DNA of 56,078 bases from Alloyangia pacifica (GTDB lineage: Bacteria; Pseudomonadota; Alphaproteobacteria; Rhodobacterales; Rhodobacteraceae): contig NZ_JAIVKX010000026.1 of the NCBI RefSeq assembly GCF_020524285.1, positions 1-56,078 of the forward strand. The letters run 5' to 3'. Positions 45,533-52,991 of this stretch are shown piece by piece. The notes beneath the pieces were generated by a model that was not told the DNA's origin, searched no databases, and saw only the letters and a program-made list of their open reading frames with translations. Position 1 is the stretch's first letter; each line of letters begins with the position of its first letter. The position numbers were made by a program, and so were the translations under genes.

Positions 45533-46336
45533 TCAGGCGGCAGCGGTTTCGCGGGTGCGTGCCAGCTTTTCCAGCATCTCGTCGTGCAGTTCGGGTGTCG
45601 CGGAGGCGAGGACGTCGCCCTGCGACTCGAGCGTAAGGGGATTGCCGGCCCAGTCGCTGATCACGCCGCCTGCACCGGTCACCACCTGCACTACCGGAAG
45701 GTAATCGTAGGGCTGCTGGGCGATCTCGAGCACCACATCGCACTGTCCCGAAGCCAGGAGCCCGTAGTTGTAGCAGTCGCCGTTGAAGCGCAGCAGGTGC
45801 ACCGAGGAGGCCAGGGCGTCATAGGCGGCACGGGCCGGGCCCTCGAAAAGACGGGGGTCGGTCGTGTAGCCGCGCGCCTCCGAAAGCCGGGTGCAGCCGC
45901 TGGTGCGGCAGGGCTCGCCATTGTGCAGCGTGGGCATGCCCGCGACCCCCTGCCAGCGCTCGCCGAGGATGGGCATGTCGATCTGCCCCAGCCACGGCGT
46001 GCCGTCCTTGAGCAGCGCCATCAGGTTCCCGAAAAGCGGGTGGCCGGTGACGAAGGACTTGGTGCCGTCGATCGGATCGACCACCCAGATCATGCTGGCA
46101 TCGAGGTTCACCGGCGCCTGCTCCTCGCCGAAGATGCCGTGCTCGGGGAAGGTCTCGGCAATGCGGCTGCGCAGGTAGGCCTCGATCTCGCGGTCGGCGA
46201 CGGTCACCGGCGAGCTGTCGGCCTTGTCGTCCACCTCGAGGGCGCTGCGGAAGTAGTGCTTGGCGATCTTGCGGGCTTCATCGGCCACGTCGGCGGCGAA
46301 GCTCTGCTCGGGGGGTGTCATCATCATTTGGTCCAT
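45533..46336 (-). CDS. inositol-monophosphatase family phosphatase (HisN/SuhB-like)
   Basis: The 267-residue protein has the metal-site motifs of the family: E71/E72 in GEE, DPIDGTKSF (D87, D90) and a C-terminal YDYLPVVQVVTGAGG replacing the usual WDxxAG block but retaining its aspartate. Such enzymes remove phosphate from inositol phosphates, histidinol phosphate and related compounds. It is upstream of the amidase and two kinase-fold genes in the minus-strand unit. The combination suggests turnover of a phosphorylated amino alcohol, with substrate unknown. Confidence 0.88.
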   Translation of the reverse strand: MDQMMMTPPEQSFAADVADEARKIAKHYFRSALEVDDKADSSPVTVADREIEAYLRSRIAETFPEHGIFGEEQAPVNLDASMIWVVDPIDGTKSFVTGHPLFGNLMALLKDGTPWLGQIDMPILGERWQGVAGMPTLHNGEPCRTSGCTRLSEARGYTTDPRLFEGPARAAYDALASSVHLLRFNGDCYNYGLLASGQCDVVLEIAQQPYDYLPVVQVVTGAGGVISDWAGNPLTLESQGDVLASATPELHDEMLEKLARTRETAAA

Positions 46337-46394
46337 GCGTATCGGGCGATCACGGCGGCTCTTGCCTCCGGCTTAGTCCCAGATTCACCACAAA

Positions 46395-46431
46395 CCCACA
46401 AATTTCAAGAACGCTTGTGTGGATTTGTGGG
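46395..46431. promoter_or_regulatory. inverted repeat CCCACAAAT/ATTTGTGGG with TTGTGTGGATTTGTG
   Basis: A 9-bp perfect inverted repeat spans the region, with a 19-bp spacer. Its right part contains TTGTGTGGATTTGTG (46415-46429), identical to 49264-49278 upstream of the second dipeptide-type ABC operon. CTTGTG and TTTGTG start 10 bp apart, a spacing fitting direct-repeat binding. Confidence 0.5.
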
Positions 46432-46548
46432 AGTTTCGGTGAATATCCTGTAATTCACTCATTATGGGCGCTCTGATTGCGAAATTAAGCGCGAAAATTC
46501 AGCAGATCGATGTCGCTTTTGCCAGCTTTGCGCCAACGGAGTGTTGTG

Positions 46549-46564
46549 TTTGTGTGTATTTGGG
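46549..46564 (+). promoter_or_regulatory. related direct repeat TTTGTG-N4-TTTGGG
   Basis: This is a 14-of-16 match to the TTTGTGTGGATTTGTG element, with the same 10-bp spacing of half-elements. Confidence 0.35.
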
Positions 46565-46660
46565 CGACCTTTCGGTGGGCGGCGACATGTCTCGATGGCC
46601 TCCGTGCCCCATGTCGTGTCCGCGGCCGCGCACCATGGGCGCGCGGCGGTTCCTGTTGTC

Positions 46661-47401
46661 TCAGTCGCCCAGCAGGGGGACGGTGTCGGACAGGTCTTTC
46701 AGTCCAACTCCCGTGACGCCCAGCTTGCGGGCGTGCCGCACCAGCCAGTTGATCTTGTGCGTCGCATCCGCGATGGACAGCCCGCCCTTGCCGTGGATGT
46801 TCGACACGCAGTTGCGGGCGCTGTCCGGGGTGCCCACGCGCGGGTTGCGGGTGAGGTAGGCGCCGATCGAATTGGTGACCGACAGTCCCGGGCGCTCCCC
46901 CACGAGGATCAGCACAAGCGCCGCGCCGAGATGCGCGCCGATCTCGTCGCCAAGGCCGACGCGCCCCTGTTCAGCCAGCACCACTGGTGCAACCGAGAGG
47001 TCGGCGAAGGCCTGTAGCAGCGAGGCGACGAGCGCGCCGCCGGTGTCGTTGATCGCATGCGCCGAGAGGCCGTCGGCGACGACGATGGCGATGTCGAAGG
47101 GGCCTTCGGGCAGCAAAGCCGCATCCTCGTCGCGCAGCCGCCTGCCGAGGTCGGGCCGGCGAATGTAAATGTCGCGGGTCTCGGCGCGGCTGTGCACCTG
47201 GATGGCGGCGGCGTCCCCGAGCGCCTCCGTGACGCCCCGCCAGTCGACCGGCGTGCGGATGGCGTCGCGGGCATTCGCATGGCAGGCTTGGAAATCAAGG
47301 ACCGAGGAGAGTTTCGCGGCGCCGCCGCCCGCTTCGAGCCGAAGCCGTGCGGGGGTGAGGTGGCGCAGGTTGCTGGTGAGCGAGGATTTCATTTCGGTCA
47401 T
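46661..47401 (-). CDS. eutC: ethanolamine ammonia-lyase light chain
   Basis: The 246-residue protein matches the small subunit of adenosylcobalamin-dependent ethanolamine ammonia-lyase, with ARDAIRTPVDW, VVADGLSAHAIN, LVGERPGLSVTNSIGAYLT and ARNCVSNIHGKGG. Together with EutB it converts ethanolamine to acetaldehyde and ammonia. Its start overlaps the eutB stop by one base (TGATG). No eutA reactivase, shell proteins or acetaldehyde dehydrogenase is nearby, so it would work as a free cytoplasmic enzyme. Confidence 0.95.
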   Translation of the reverse strand: MTEMKSSLTSNLRHLTPARLRLEAGGGAAKLSSVLDFQACHANARDAIRTPVDWRGVTEALGDAAAIQVHSRAETRDIYIRRPDLGRRLRDEDAALLPEGPFDIAIVVADGLSAHAINDTGGALVASLLQAFADLSVAPVVLAEQGRVGLGDEIGAHLGAALVLILVGERPGLSVTNSIGAYLTRNPRVGTPDSARNCVSNIHGKGGLSIADATHKINWLVRHARKLGVTGVGLKDLSDTVPLLGD

Positions 47402-48783
47402 CAGGCCACGAGCCCCGCGCGTTTGGCAAAATCGCCCAGGTCCGGCAGGGCGCGGCGGTCGGCATCGCGTCCCAATCCCATGCGGGTGAGCCAGGCATCG
47501 AATTCAGGAGCGGGGCGGGTATTGAAGTTGCCGTGCATCCAGCGTGCGTCCTCGAAGGCCAGAGACTGGTAGGACAGCATCACGTCGTCCGAGCCGGGCA
47601 CGCAGATCACGAAGTTGACCCCAGCAGCGCCCAGCAGGCACATCAGCGTGTCCATGTCGTCCTGATCGGCGTCGACGTGGTTGGTGTAGCAGATGTCGCA
47701 GCCCATCGGCAGACCCATGAGCTTGGCGCAGAAGTGGTCCTCGAGGCCGGCGCGGATCACCTGCTTGCCGTTAAACAGGTACTCGGGCCCGATGAAGCCG
47801 ACCACGGTATTGAGCAGCAACGGATCGAAGGCCTTGGCCACGGCATAGGCGCGCACCTCGAGAGTCTGTTGATCGACGCCGTGATGGGCGCCCGCCGAGA
47901 GCGGCGCCCCCTGTCCGGTCTCGAAATACATGACGTTGTTGCCGAGCGTGCCCCGGTTGAGCGACAATGCCGCCTCGTGCGCTTCCTTCAGTACCGCCAG
48001 GTTGACGCCGAAGCCGTTGTTGGCCGCCTCGGTGCCCGCAATCGACTGAAAGACGAGATCGACCGGGCCGCCTGCCTCGATGATCTGGATCGAGTTGGTC
48101 ACATGGGTCAGCACGCAGCTTTGGGTGGGAATGTCGAACTCCTGCCGGAAGGTGTCGAGCGCCTTCAGCAGGTCGGTGCAGTTCTTCACGCTGTCCGACG
48201 CGGGGTTGATGCCGATCACCGCGTCTCCGGTGCCCTGCAGCAGCCCGTCGAGGATCGTCGCGGCGATCCCGCGCGGATCGTCGCTCGGGTGGTTGGGTTG
48301 CAGGCGTGTCGAGAGGTGCCCCTTGCGGCCGATCGTGTTGCGGAACTTCGTGACCACCTCGATGCGCGCGGCCACGGCGATCAGATCCTGATTGCGCATC
48401 AGCTTGCTGACGGCGGCGACCATCTCCGCGGTCAACGCGCGGGAGGCGCGCTCGAGGGCCGGGCCATCAGTGGTATCGGCCAGTAGCCAGTCGCGCAGAT
48501 CGCCGACCGTCATGGACCGGAAGGCGGCGAAGGCGACGGCGTCATGGCTGTCGATGATCAGGCGGGTGATCTCGTCGTGCTCGTGGGGCACGACGAGGTC
48601 CTCGAGAAAGGTGGTCAGCGGCAGATCCGCCAGCACGTAGCGCGCCGCCACGCGGTTGGCCTCGCTGGGAGCCGCGAGACCGGCCAGTTCATCGCCGGAG
48701 CGCAGTGGCGAGGCGGCGGCGAGGACGTGTGCGAGGGTGTCGAACCGGTGCGTCTCGCCGCCGGCGATATGCGAGTAGGTCAC
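47401..48783 (-). CDS. eutB: ethanolamine ammonia-lyase heavy chain
   Basis: The 460-residue protein matches the large catalytic subunit, of usual length, with the conserved NPASDSVKNC, FVICVPGSDDVMLSYQSLAFED and GPEYLFNGKQVIRAGLEDHF segments (the first is near residue 200). It binds ethanolamine and adenosylcobalamin with EutC. It is the first gene of the minus-strand eutBC pair and is divergent from the second dipeptide-type importer operon across about 720 bp of noncoding DNA. The importer may bring in an ethanolamine-containing compound. Confidence 0.96.
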   Translation of the reverse strand: MTYSHIAGGETHRFDTLAHVLAAASPLRSGDELAGLAAPSEANRVAARYVLADLPLTTFLEDLVVPHEHDEITRLIIDSHDAVAFAAFRSMTVGDLRDWLLADTTDGPALERASRALTAEMVAAVSKLMRNQDLIAVAARIEVVTKFRNTIGRKGHLSTRLQPNHPSDDPRGIAATILDGLLQGTGDAVIGINPASDSVKNCTDLLKALDTFRQEFDIPTQSCVLTHVTNSIQIIEAGGPVDLVFQSIAGTEAANNGFGVNLAVLKEAHEAALSLNRGTLGNNVMYFETGQGAPLSAGAHHGVDQQTLEVRAYAVAKAFDPLLLNTVVGFIGPEYLFNGKQVIRAGLEDHFCAKLMGLPMGCDICYTNHVDADQDDMDTLMCLLGAAGVNFVICVPGSDDVMLSYQSLAFEDARWMHGNFNTRPAPEFDAWLTRMGLGRDADRRALPDLGDFAKRAGLVA

Positions 48784-49170
48784 GGGGAGGGGTGCCTTTC
48801 ATTTCTGGGTCGGATCGTTCCGGAGGTTGGGGCTGCTGCGCCCGGCGGGGGCGGGAGGAACTCGGTCAAGCAGGCTGTCGCCGGCGCGCGGGTGGGAGAC
48901 GGAGATTCTCGCTGCGGTCTCATGAGGTCTCCTGCTGCGGGTTTGGGCCGCACCGGCGGTCCATGACGCGTCATGACATGCCGTGTGCAGTTGGCTGTGG
49001 ATGTTGGGGAATCGCGCGGCTGGCAGGCGTTTCTGTTGGGAGCTGTCCTGAGCCTTGTTGGGTGTTTTTGCGGTTTTGTGGAGCGAAATACATCGCAGAC
49101 AGCACCGTGTTTTCAGAACGGCGCGATTTTCGACGTCGCGCGATGGTGGCTGCGATGTTTTTCAACGGTG

Positions 49171-49184
49171 TGCAAAAAGTTGCA
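49171..49184. promoter_or_regulatory. inverted repeat TGCAA-AAAG-TTGCA
   Basis: A 5-bp perfect inverted repeat with a 4-bp spacer lies in the AT-rich part of the divergent region, about 80 bp before the TTTGTG direct repeat. It may be a site for a dimeric regulator. Confidence 0.3.
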
Positions 49185-49262
49185 TACCCAATTCAGATCC
49201 TGAGGAAGAAAATATGTGTAAATCGGCGAATTGTTGGAAACACCGCTTGACCGAAGTGTGTG

Positions 49263-49278
49263 TTTGTGTGGATTTGTG
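49263..49278 (+). promoter_or_regulatory. direct repeat TTTGTG-N4-TTTGTG, putative DeoR operator
   Basis: TTTGTGTGGATTTGTG contains two TTTGTG elements whose starts are exactly 10 bp apart, in the leader of the operon that ends with a DeoR gene. DeoR-family proteins often bind such direct repeats. The same 15-mer recurs at 46415-46429. Confidence 0.5.
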
Positions 49279-49501
49279 TTTGCGTCACGTCAGCACTTTC
49301 ACACCGGATCTCAGGGACAGGACGGCAACGCGCCGATGGATCAGCCACCCGCCACGACACTTAAGGGCAGCGCAACCTCGACCTCCACACGACCGCATGG
49401 ACGCGTGGGGCAAGACCACAAGACTGCCGGCTCGCAGGCATGACTACCCGGCTCGGCGCGCAAGACCACGATCCGGAACGACCAGCAACAGGGATAAGAC
49501 A

Positions 49502-51034
49502 ATGAAACTCTCACGCAGAACCTTCCTCATGGCCAGCGCGGCCATCCCGCTCACTGCAGCCGTGCTCGGCGCGCCGCTGCAGGCTGGCGAGACGGGCGTC
49601 GTCCGCTGGCTCAGTCCCGAGAACACCACCGGCAACTGGGATCCGTCGGGCAACACGACCCTGGCCAACACGCGCATCGAGTTCATCGTCTTCGACACGC
49701 TGCTGCGCTACCCGATGACCGGCGACGACCTGCTTGAGCCGGAGCTGCGCCTCGCCGAGAGCTTCGAGATCATCGACGGCGCCAATGTCGATATCGTGCT
49801 GAAGAAGGGCATCACCTTCCACGACGGTGCCGAACTGACCGCAGAGGACGTGAAGGCATCGCTCGAGTACTATTCGCGCGAAGGCGCGGCGCGTGCCTTC
49901 TACCCCGGGCCGGTCAAGGTCACCGTCAAGGACAGCCACAGCCTGACCGTCACCACCGAGACCTTCCCCTCGCACTCGTTCCTCTTCCTGCAGGTCTACT
50001 CGCCGATCCTGCGCGCCGCCGATGTCGCGACGCCCGAGAAGCTGCAGGGCAGCATGAACGGCACCGGCCCGTTCCGCTACCTCGGCACCGATGCCAGCGG
50101 TCACAGCTTCGAAGCCTTCGACGGCCATTGGGGCGGCAGCACCGGCAACGTCAAGAAGATCGTCGTGCGCTACGTGCCCGATGGCAACGCGCGGATGCTG
50201 GCGCTGATGTCCGGCGAAGCCGAGGTGATCGAACGGCTCGAGCCCGAGCAATACGCCAGCCTGCAGAGCGAAGAGGGCGTCGGCACCCAGAAGGTGAACT
50301 CGGTCGAGAACCGCTACCTGCACTTCCGCTGCAACAAGCCGCCCTTCGACGACTACCGCGTGCGCCGCGCCGCCGCCGCCGCGATCGACCGCGACGGGCT
50401 GCTCTCGCTGATCGGCGAGGCCGGCTACAAGGCCGAGAGCGTGCTGCCGCCGATGAAGCTCGGCTCCACCCCGCTGCCCGACTACGGCAAGTACGACCCG
50501 GAACTGTGCCAGCAACTGCTCGCCGAGGCCGGCTACCCGGGCGGCAGCGGCATGCCCGAGATCGAATACATCACCTCGACCGGCTTCTACCCGAAGTCCA
50601 AGGAAATCTGCGAGGCGATCACCGCCATGTTGCAGGCTCAAGGCTTCCCGATCACGCTGACGGTGATGGAGGTCGCCGCCTGGAACGACGCCTATTACAA
50701 CGTTAACGCCGGCAACATGATCGACGGTGGCTGGGCGCCGAACTCCCCCGAGCCCAACATCCAGCTGATGCTGCAGTACTCTTCGAAGATCGGCCTCGTG
50801 ACCGGCGTCAGCGAGCCGTCGATCGACGCGGTGCTCGCAAAGCAGGTGGCCGAGACCGACATGGCGACCCGCGCCAAGATCATCTCGGACGAGGTGCTGC
50901 CCGAGATCGCCGACAAGCTGCCGAACCAGGTGCTGTTCAACTCCAACATGATGATCGCGACCTCCTCCGCGCTCACCGGCATCGGCATGACCGCCGCGGG
51001 TGATCTCGACTTCACCGCCGCGAACATGGCCTGA
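49502..51034 (+). CDS. dipeptide-type ABC importer substrate-binding protein, Tat signal
   Basis: The 510-residue protein is a family 5 binding protein with the twin-arginine motif SRRTFLMAS and a hydrophobic stretch ending near LQAGE. ITFHDGAELTAEDVKAS is the family segment after the N-terminal domain. It starts at ATG 49502, with AGGGA upstream. It is the first gene of a six-gene operon: binding protein, two permeases, dual ATPase and DeoR. The nearby eutBC unit suggests that the ligand may contain ethanolamine, for example a peptide or amide conjugate. Confidence 0.92.
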   Translation: MKLSRRTFLMASAAIPLTAAVLGAPLQAGETGVVRWLSPENTTGNWDPSGNTTLANTRIEFIVFDTLLRYPMTGDDLLEPELRLAESFEIIDGANVDIVLKKGITFHDGAELTAEDVKASLEYYSREGAARAFYPGPVKVTVKDSHSLTVTTETFPSHSFLFLQVYSPILRAADVATPEKLQGSMNGTGPFRYLGTDASGHSFEAFDGHWGGSTGNVKKIVVRYVPDGNARMLALMSGEAEVIERLEPEQYASLQSEEGVGTQKVNSVENRYLHFRCNKPPFDDYRVRRAAAAAIDRDGLLSLIGEAGYKAESVLPPMKLGSTPLPDYGKYDPELCQQLLAEAGYPGGSGMPEIEYITSTGFYPKSKEICEAITAMLQAQGFPITLTVMEVAAWNDAYYNVNAGNMIDGGWAPNSPEPNIQLMLQYSSKIGLVTGVSEPSIDAVLAKQVAETDMATRAKIISDEVLPEIADKLPNQVLFNSNMMIATSSALTGIGMTAAGDLDFTAANMA

Positions 51035-51075
51035 GCCAGGCCGGTGAACACGATCAAAGACCCCGAGGATCAGAC

Positions 51076-52062
51076 ATGATCGCAACCTTCTCCTTTCTCG
51101 CGAGGCGCCTGTCACAAGGCGCGCTCATCGTCTTCCTTGCGGCGCTGATCGTGTTCACGCTGCTGCGCGTCGGTCCGGGCGATCCCGCCCGGATGCTGGC
51201 CGGGGGCCTGTCGGACCAGGCGAGCGTCGATGCCCTGTCCGAGAAGATGGGTCTCAACGACCCGTTCCTCGTGCAATTCGGAAAATACGTCGGCGGTATC
51301 GTCCTGCATGGGGACTTCGGCCAGTCCTACATCCGCTCCGAATCCGGCCTTTCGGTCGGGGGCGGGCACGGCGACGACCAGACCCGGTCCGACCGCGCCG
51401 ACGTGCTGTCGCTGCTGGGCAGCCGCCTGCCGCTGAGCCTCGGTCTCGCGTTGGCGGGCCTGGGCCTGGCGCTGCTGGTCTCTGCTCCGATCGGCATCTA
51501 CGCGGGCCTGCGCGCCGGGAAATGGCAGGAGTCGCTGTCGATCATGGGCTCATCGCTGCTGGTCTCGATGCCCAGCTTCTGGATCGCCGGTCTGCTGGTG
51601 CTGCTGATCTCGATCAAGCTCAAATGGCTTCCCGCCGTGGGCTACGAGGGGCCGCGCTACCTGATCCTGCCGGCGATCGTGCTGGCCATCGAGATGGCGC
51701 CGATCTTCATCCGCACCTGGTCTTCGGCGATCTCCTCGATGACCCGCCGCGACTTCGTCCGCGTGGCCCCGGTACGTGGCCTCGGTCAGCGGCAGATCTT
51801 CTCGCGCCACGTGCTGCGCGGCGCCGCCGTGCCGTTCATCAACACGTTGGGCGTGATGCTGACCAGTCTGATCGGCAGTCTTCTGGTGATCGAGTTCGTC
51901 TTCGACTTCCCCGGCCTCGGGAAGCTGACCGTCGAGGCGGTTCTGCAGCGCGACTTCCCGCTGGTGCAGGCCATCGCCATCATTATCAGCGCCTTCTTCG
52001 TGCTGGTGAACATCGCTGTCGACTTCGTCAGCGGCCTCTTCGACCCAAGGCTGGACTACTGA
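51076..52062 (+). CDS. dipeptide-type ABC importer permease (DppB-like)
   Basis: The 328-residue membrane protein has the DppB pattern: an N-terminal helix, RVGPGDPARML, about six helices and an EAA-like loop VRVAPVRGLGQRQIFSRHVL. An insertion after SESGLSVG (about residues 93-108) is glycine- and aspartate-rich. It starts 41 bp after the binding-protein stop and its stop overlaps the DppC-like start by one base. Confidence 0.92.
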   Translation: MIATFSFLARRLSQGALIVFLAALIVFTLLRVGPGDPARMLAGGLSDQASVDALSEKMGLNDPFLVQFGKYVGGIVLHGDFGQSYIRSESGLSVGGGHGDDQTRSDRADVLSLLGSRLPLSLGLALAGLGLALLVSAPIGIYAGLRAGKWQESLSIMGSSLLVSMPSFWIAGLLVLLISIKLKWLPAVGYEGPRYLILPAIVLAIEMAPIFIRTWSSAISSMTRRDFVRVAPVRGLGQRQIFSRHVLRGAAVPFINTLGVMLTSLIGSLLVIEFVFDFPGLGKLTVEAVLQRDFPLVQAIAIIISAFFVLVNIAVDFVSGLFDPRLDY

Positions 52063-52991
52063 TGACCTCTGACATTTCCACCGCCCCGCTCGCTGCCCCG
52101 AAACCCGCCCTGCCATCGACCCGTGAACTGGCCATGGGCAAGCGCATCTGGCTGGCCACGCGGTCCTCGCCCTGGTTCCTGCTCGGGGCCGGTCTCTTCG
52201 GCCTGCTGCTGCTCATGGCCCTTGTGTCGGTCTTCGTCTTCCAGGTCGACCCGACCAAGATGAACTTCGTCGACAAGTTCACGCCGCCGATCTTCTCCGA
52301 GGGTGCCAACCCGGCCTTTCCGCTGGGCACCGACCAGCTTGGCCGCGACATGCTCTCCCGCGCCCTGGTCGGACTGCAGATCACCTTCCTCATCGGGCTT
52401 GCGGCCACGGCGCTCTCTTTCGTCATCGGCTCGGCGGTGGGGCTCTACGCCGGCTTCGTCGGTGGCAAGATCGACCAGCTGCTGATGCGCGTGGTGGACA
52501 TTCAGATGTCGATCCCGCCGATCATCCTCGCGATCACCATTCTCGGCCTCGCCCGCGCGACGCCCGCTCTGGTGATTGCCGTGCTGGTGCTGGCCACATG
52601 GCCGAACTACGCCCGCCTGACCCGTGCCGGGGCCCTGGCCGAGCGCGGGCAGGAATACGTGCGCGCCGCCCGGGTGCTCGGTGCCTCGGACATTCGCATC
52701 ATCCTGTTGATGGTGGCCCCGGTCGCCCTGCCGCCGATGGCCTTCGCCGCGGTGTTCGACCTCGCCCGCATGATGATTTTCGAATGCGTGCTCGACTTCC
52801 TCGGCATCGGCCTGCAGCCGCCGACCCCCACGCTCGGTGTGATCATCGCCGACGGGCGCAAGTACTTGATCAACGCCTGGTGGATCGCCGTGCTGCCCGG
52901 TGTCTTCCTGATGCTGCTGCTCTTGTCGCTCAACATGATGGGCACCGCGCTCGAGCGCGCCCGCAACGCCGTCTTCGAAGGAGCCAAATGA
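52062..52991 (+). CDS. dipeptide-type ABC importer permease (DppC-like)
   Basis: The 309-residue membrane protein begins with about 35 cytoplasmic residues, then a helix; GTDQLGRDMLSRALVG and the EAA-like loop VRAARVLGASDIRII are the family hallmarks, and FLGIGLQPPTPTLG follows. The start at 52062 (TGATG) couples it to the preceding permease. Its stop overlaps the dual ATPase start by 4 bp. Confidence 0.92.
   Translation: MTSDISTAPLAAPKPALPSTRELAMGKRIWLATRSSPWFLLGAGLFGLLLLMALVSVFVFQVDPTKMNFVDKFTPPIFSEGANPAFPLGTDQLGRDMLSRALVGLQITFLIGLAATALSFVIGSAVGLYAGFVGGKIDQLLMRVVDIQMSIPPIILAITILGLARATPALVIAVLVLATWPNYARLTRAGALAERGQEYVRAARVLGASDIRIILLMVAPVALPPMAFAAVFDLARMMIFECVLDFLGIGLQPPTPTLGVIIADGRKYLINAWWIAVLPGVFLMLLLLSLNMMGTALERARNAVFEGAK

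Larger units (their letters stand above)
46337..46660. other. noncoding gap with repeated TTTGTG/CACAAA motifs
   Basis: This 324-bp stretch between the phosphatase gene and eutC has no convincing gene. It holds CCCACAAAT (46395-46403) facing ATTTGTGGG (46423-46431), and two TTTGTG-type direct repeats. It is probably the promoter of the minus-strand phosphatase unit. Confidence 0.6.
48784..49501. other. 718-bp noncoding divergent region with T/G-rich direct repeats
   Basis: No frame here looks like a gene: possible frames lack family-like sequence and ribosome sites. The left part is GC-rich and serves as the eutB leader. The right part, from about 49040, is richer in A and T and holds TTTGTG-type repeats, TGCAAAAAGTTGCA at 49171-49184 and the importer promoter. 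I saw no convincing cobalamin riboswitch in the eutB leader. Confidence 0.6.

Noticed and set aside
46388-46431. Repeated CCACAAA/TTTGTGG units as a CRISPR-like array
   Set aside because: The units are too short, irregular and lack uniform spacers; they fit operator half-sites better. No cas gene is present.
48784-49000. Possible adenosylcobalamin riboswitch upstream of eutB
   Set aside because: The minus-strand leader has CAGGAGACC, resembling one riboswitch segment, but the GCCACTG box and other conserved segments are missing.
49055-49501. N-terminal extension of the second binding protein in frame back to 49055
   Set aside because: The extension has no family-like sequence and would place the Tat signal internally; ATG 49502 begins exactly at the signal.
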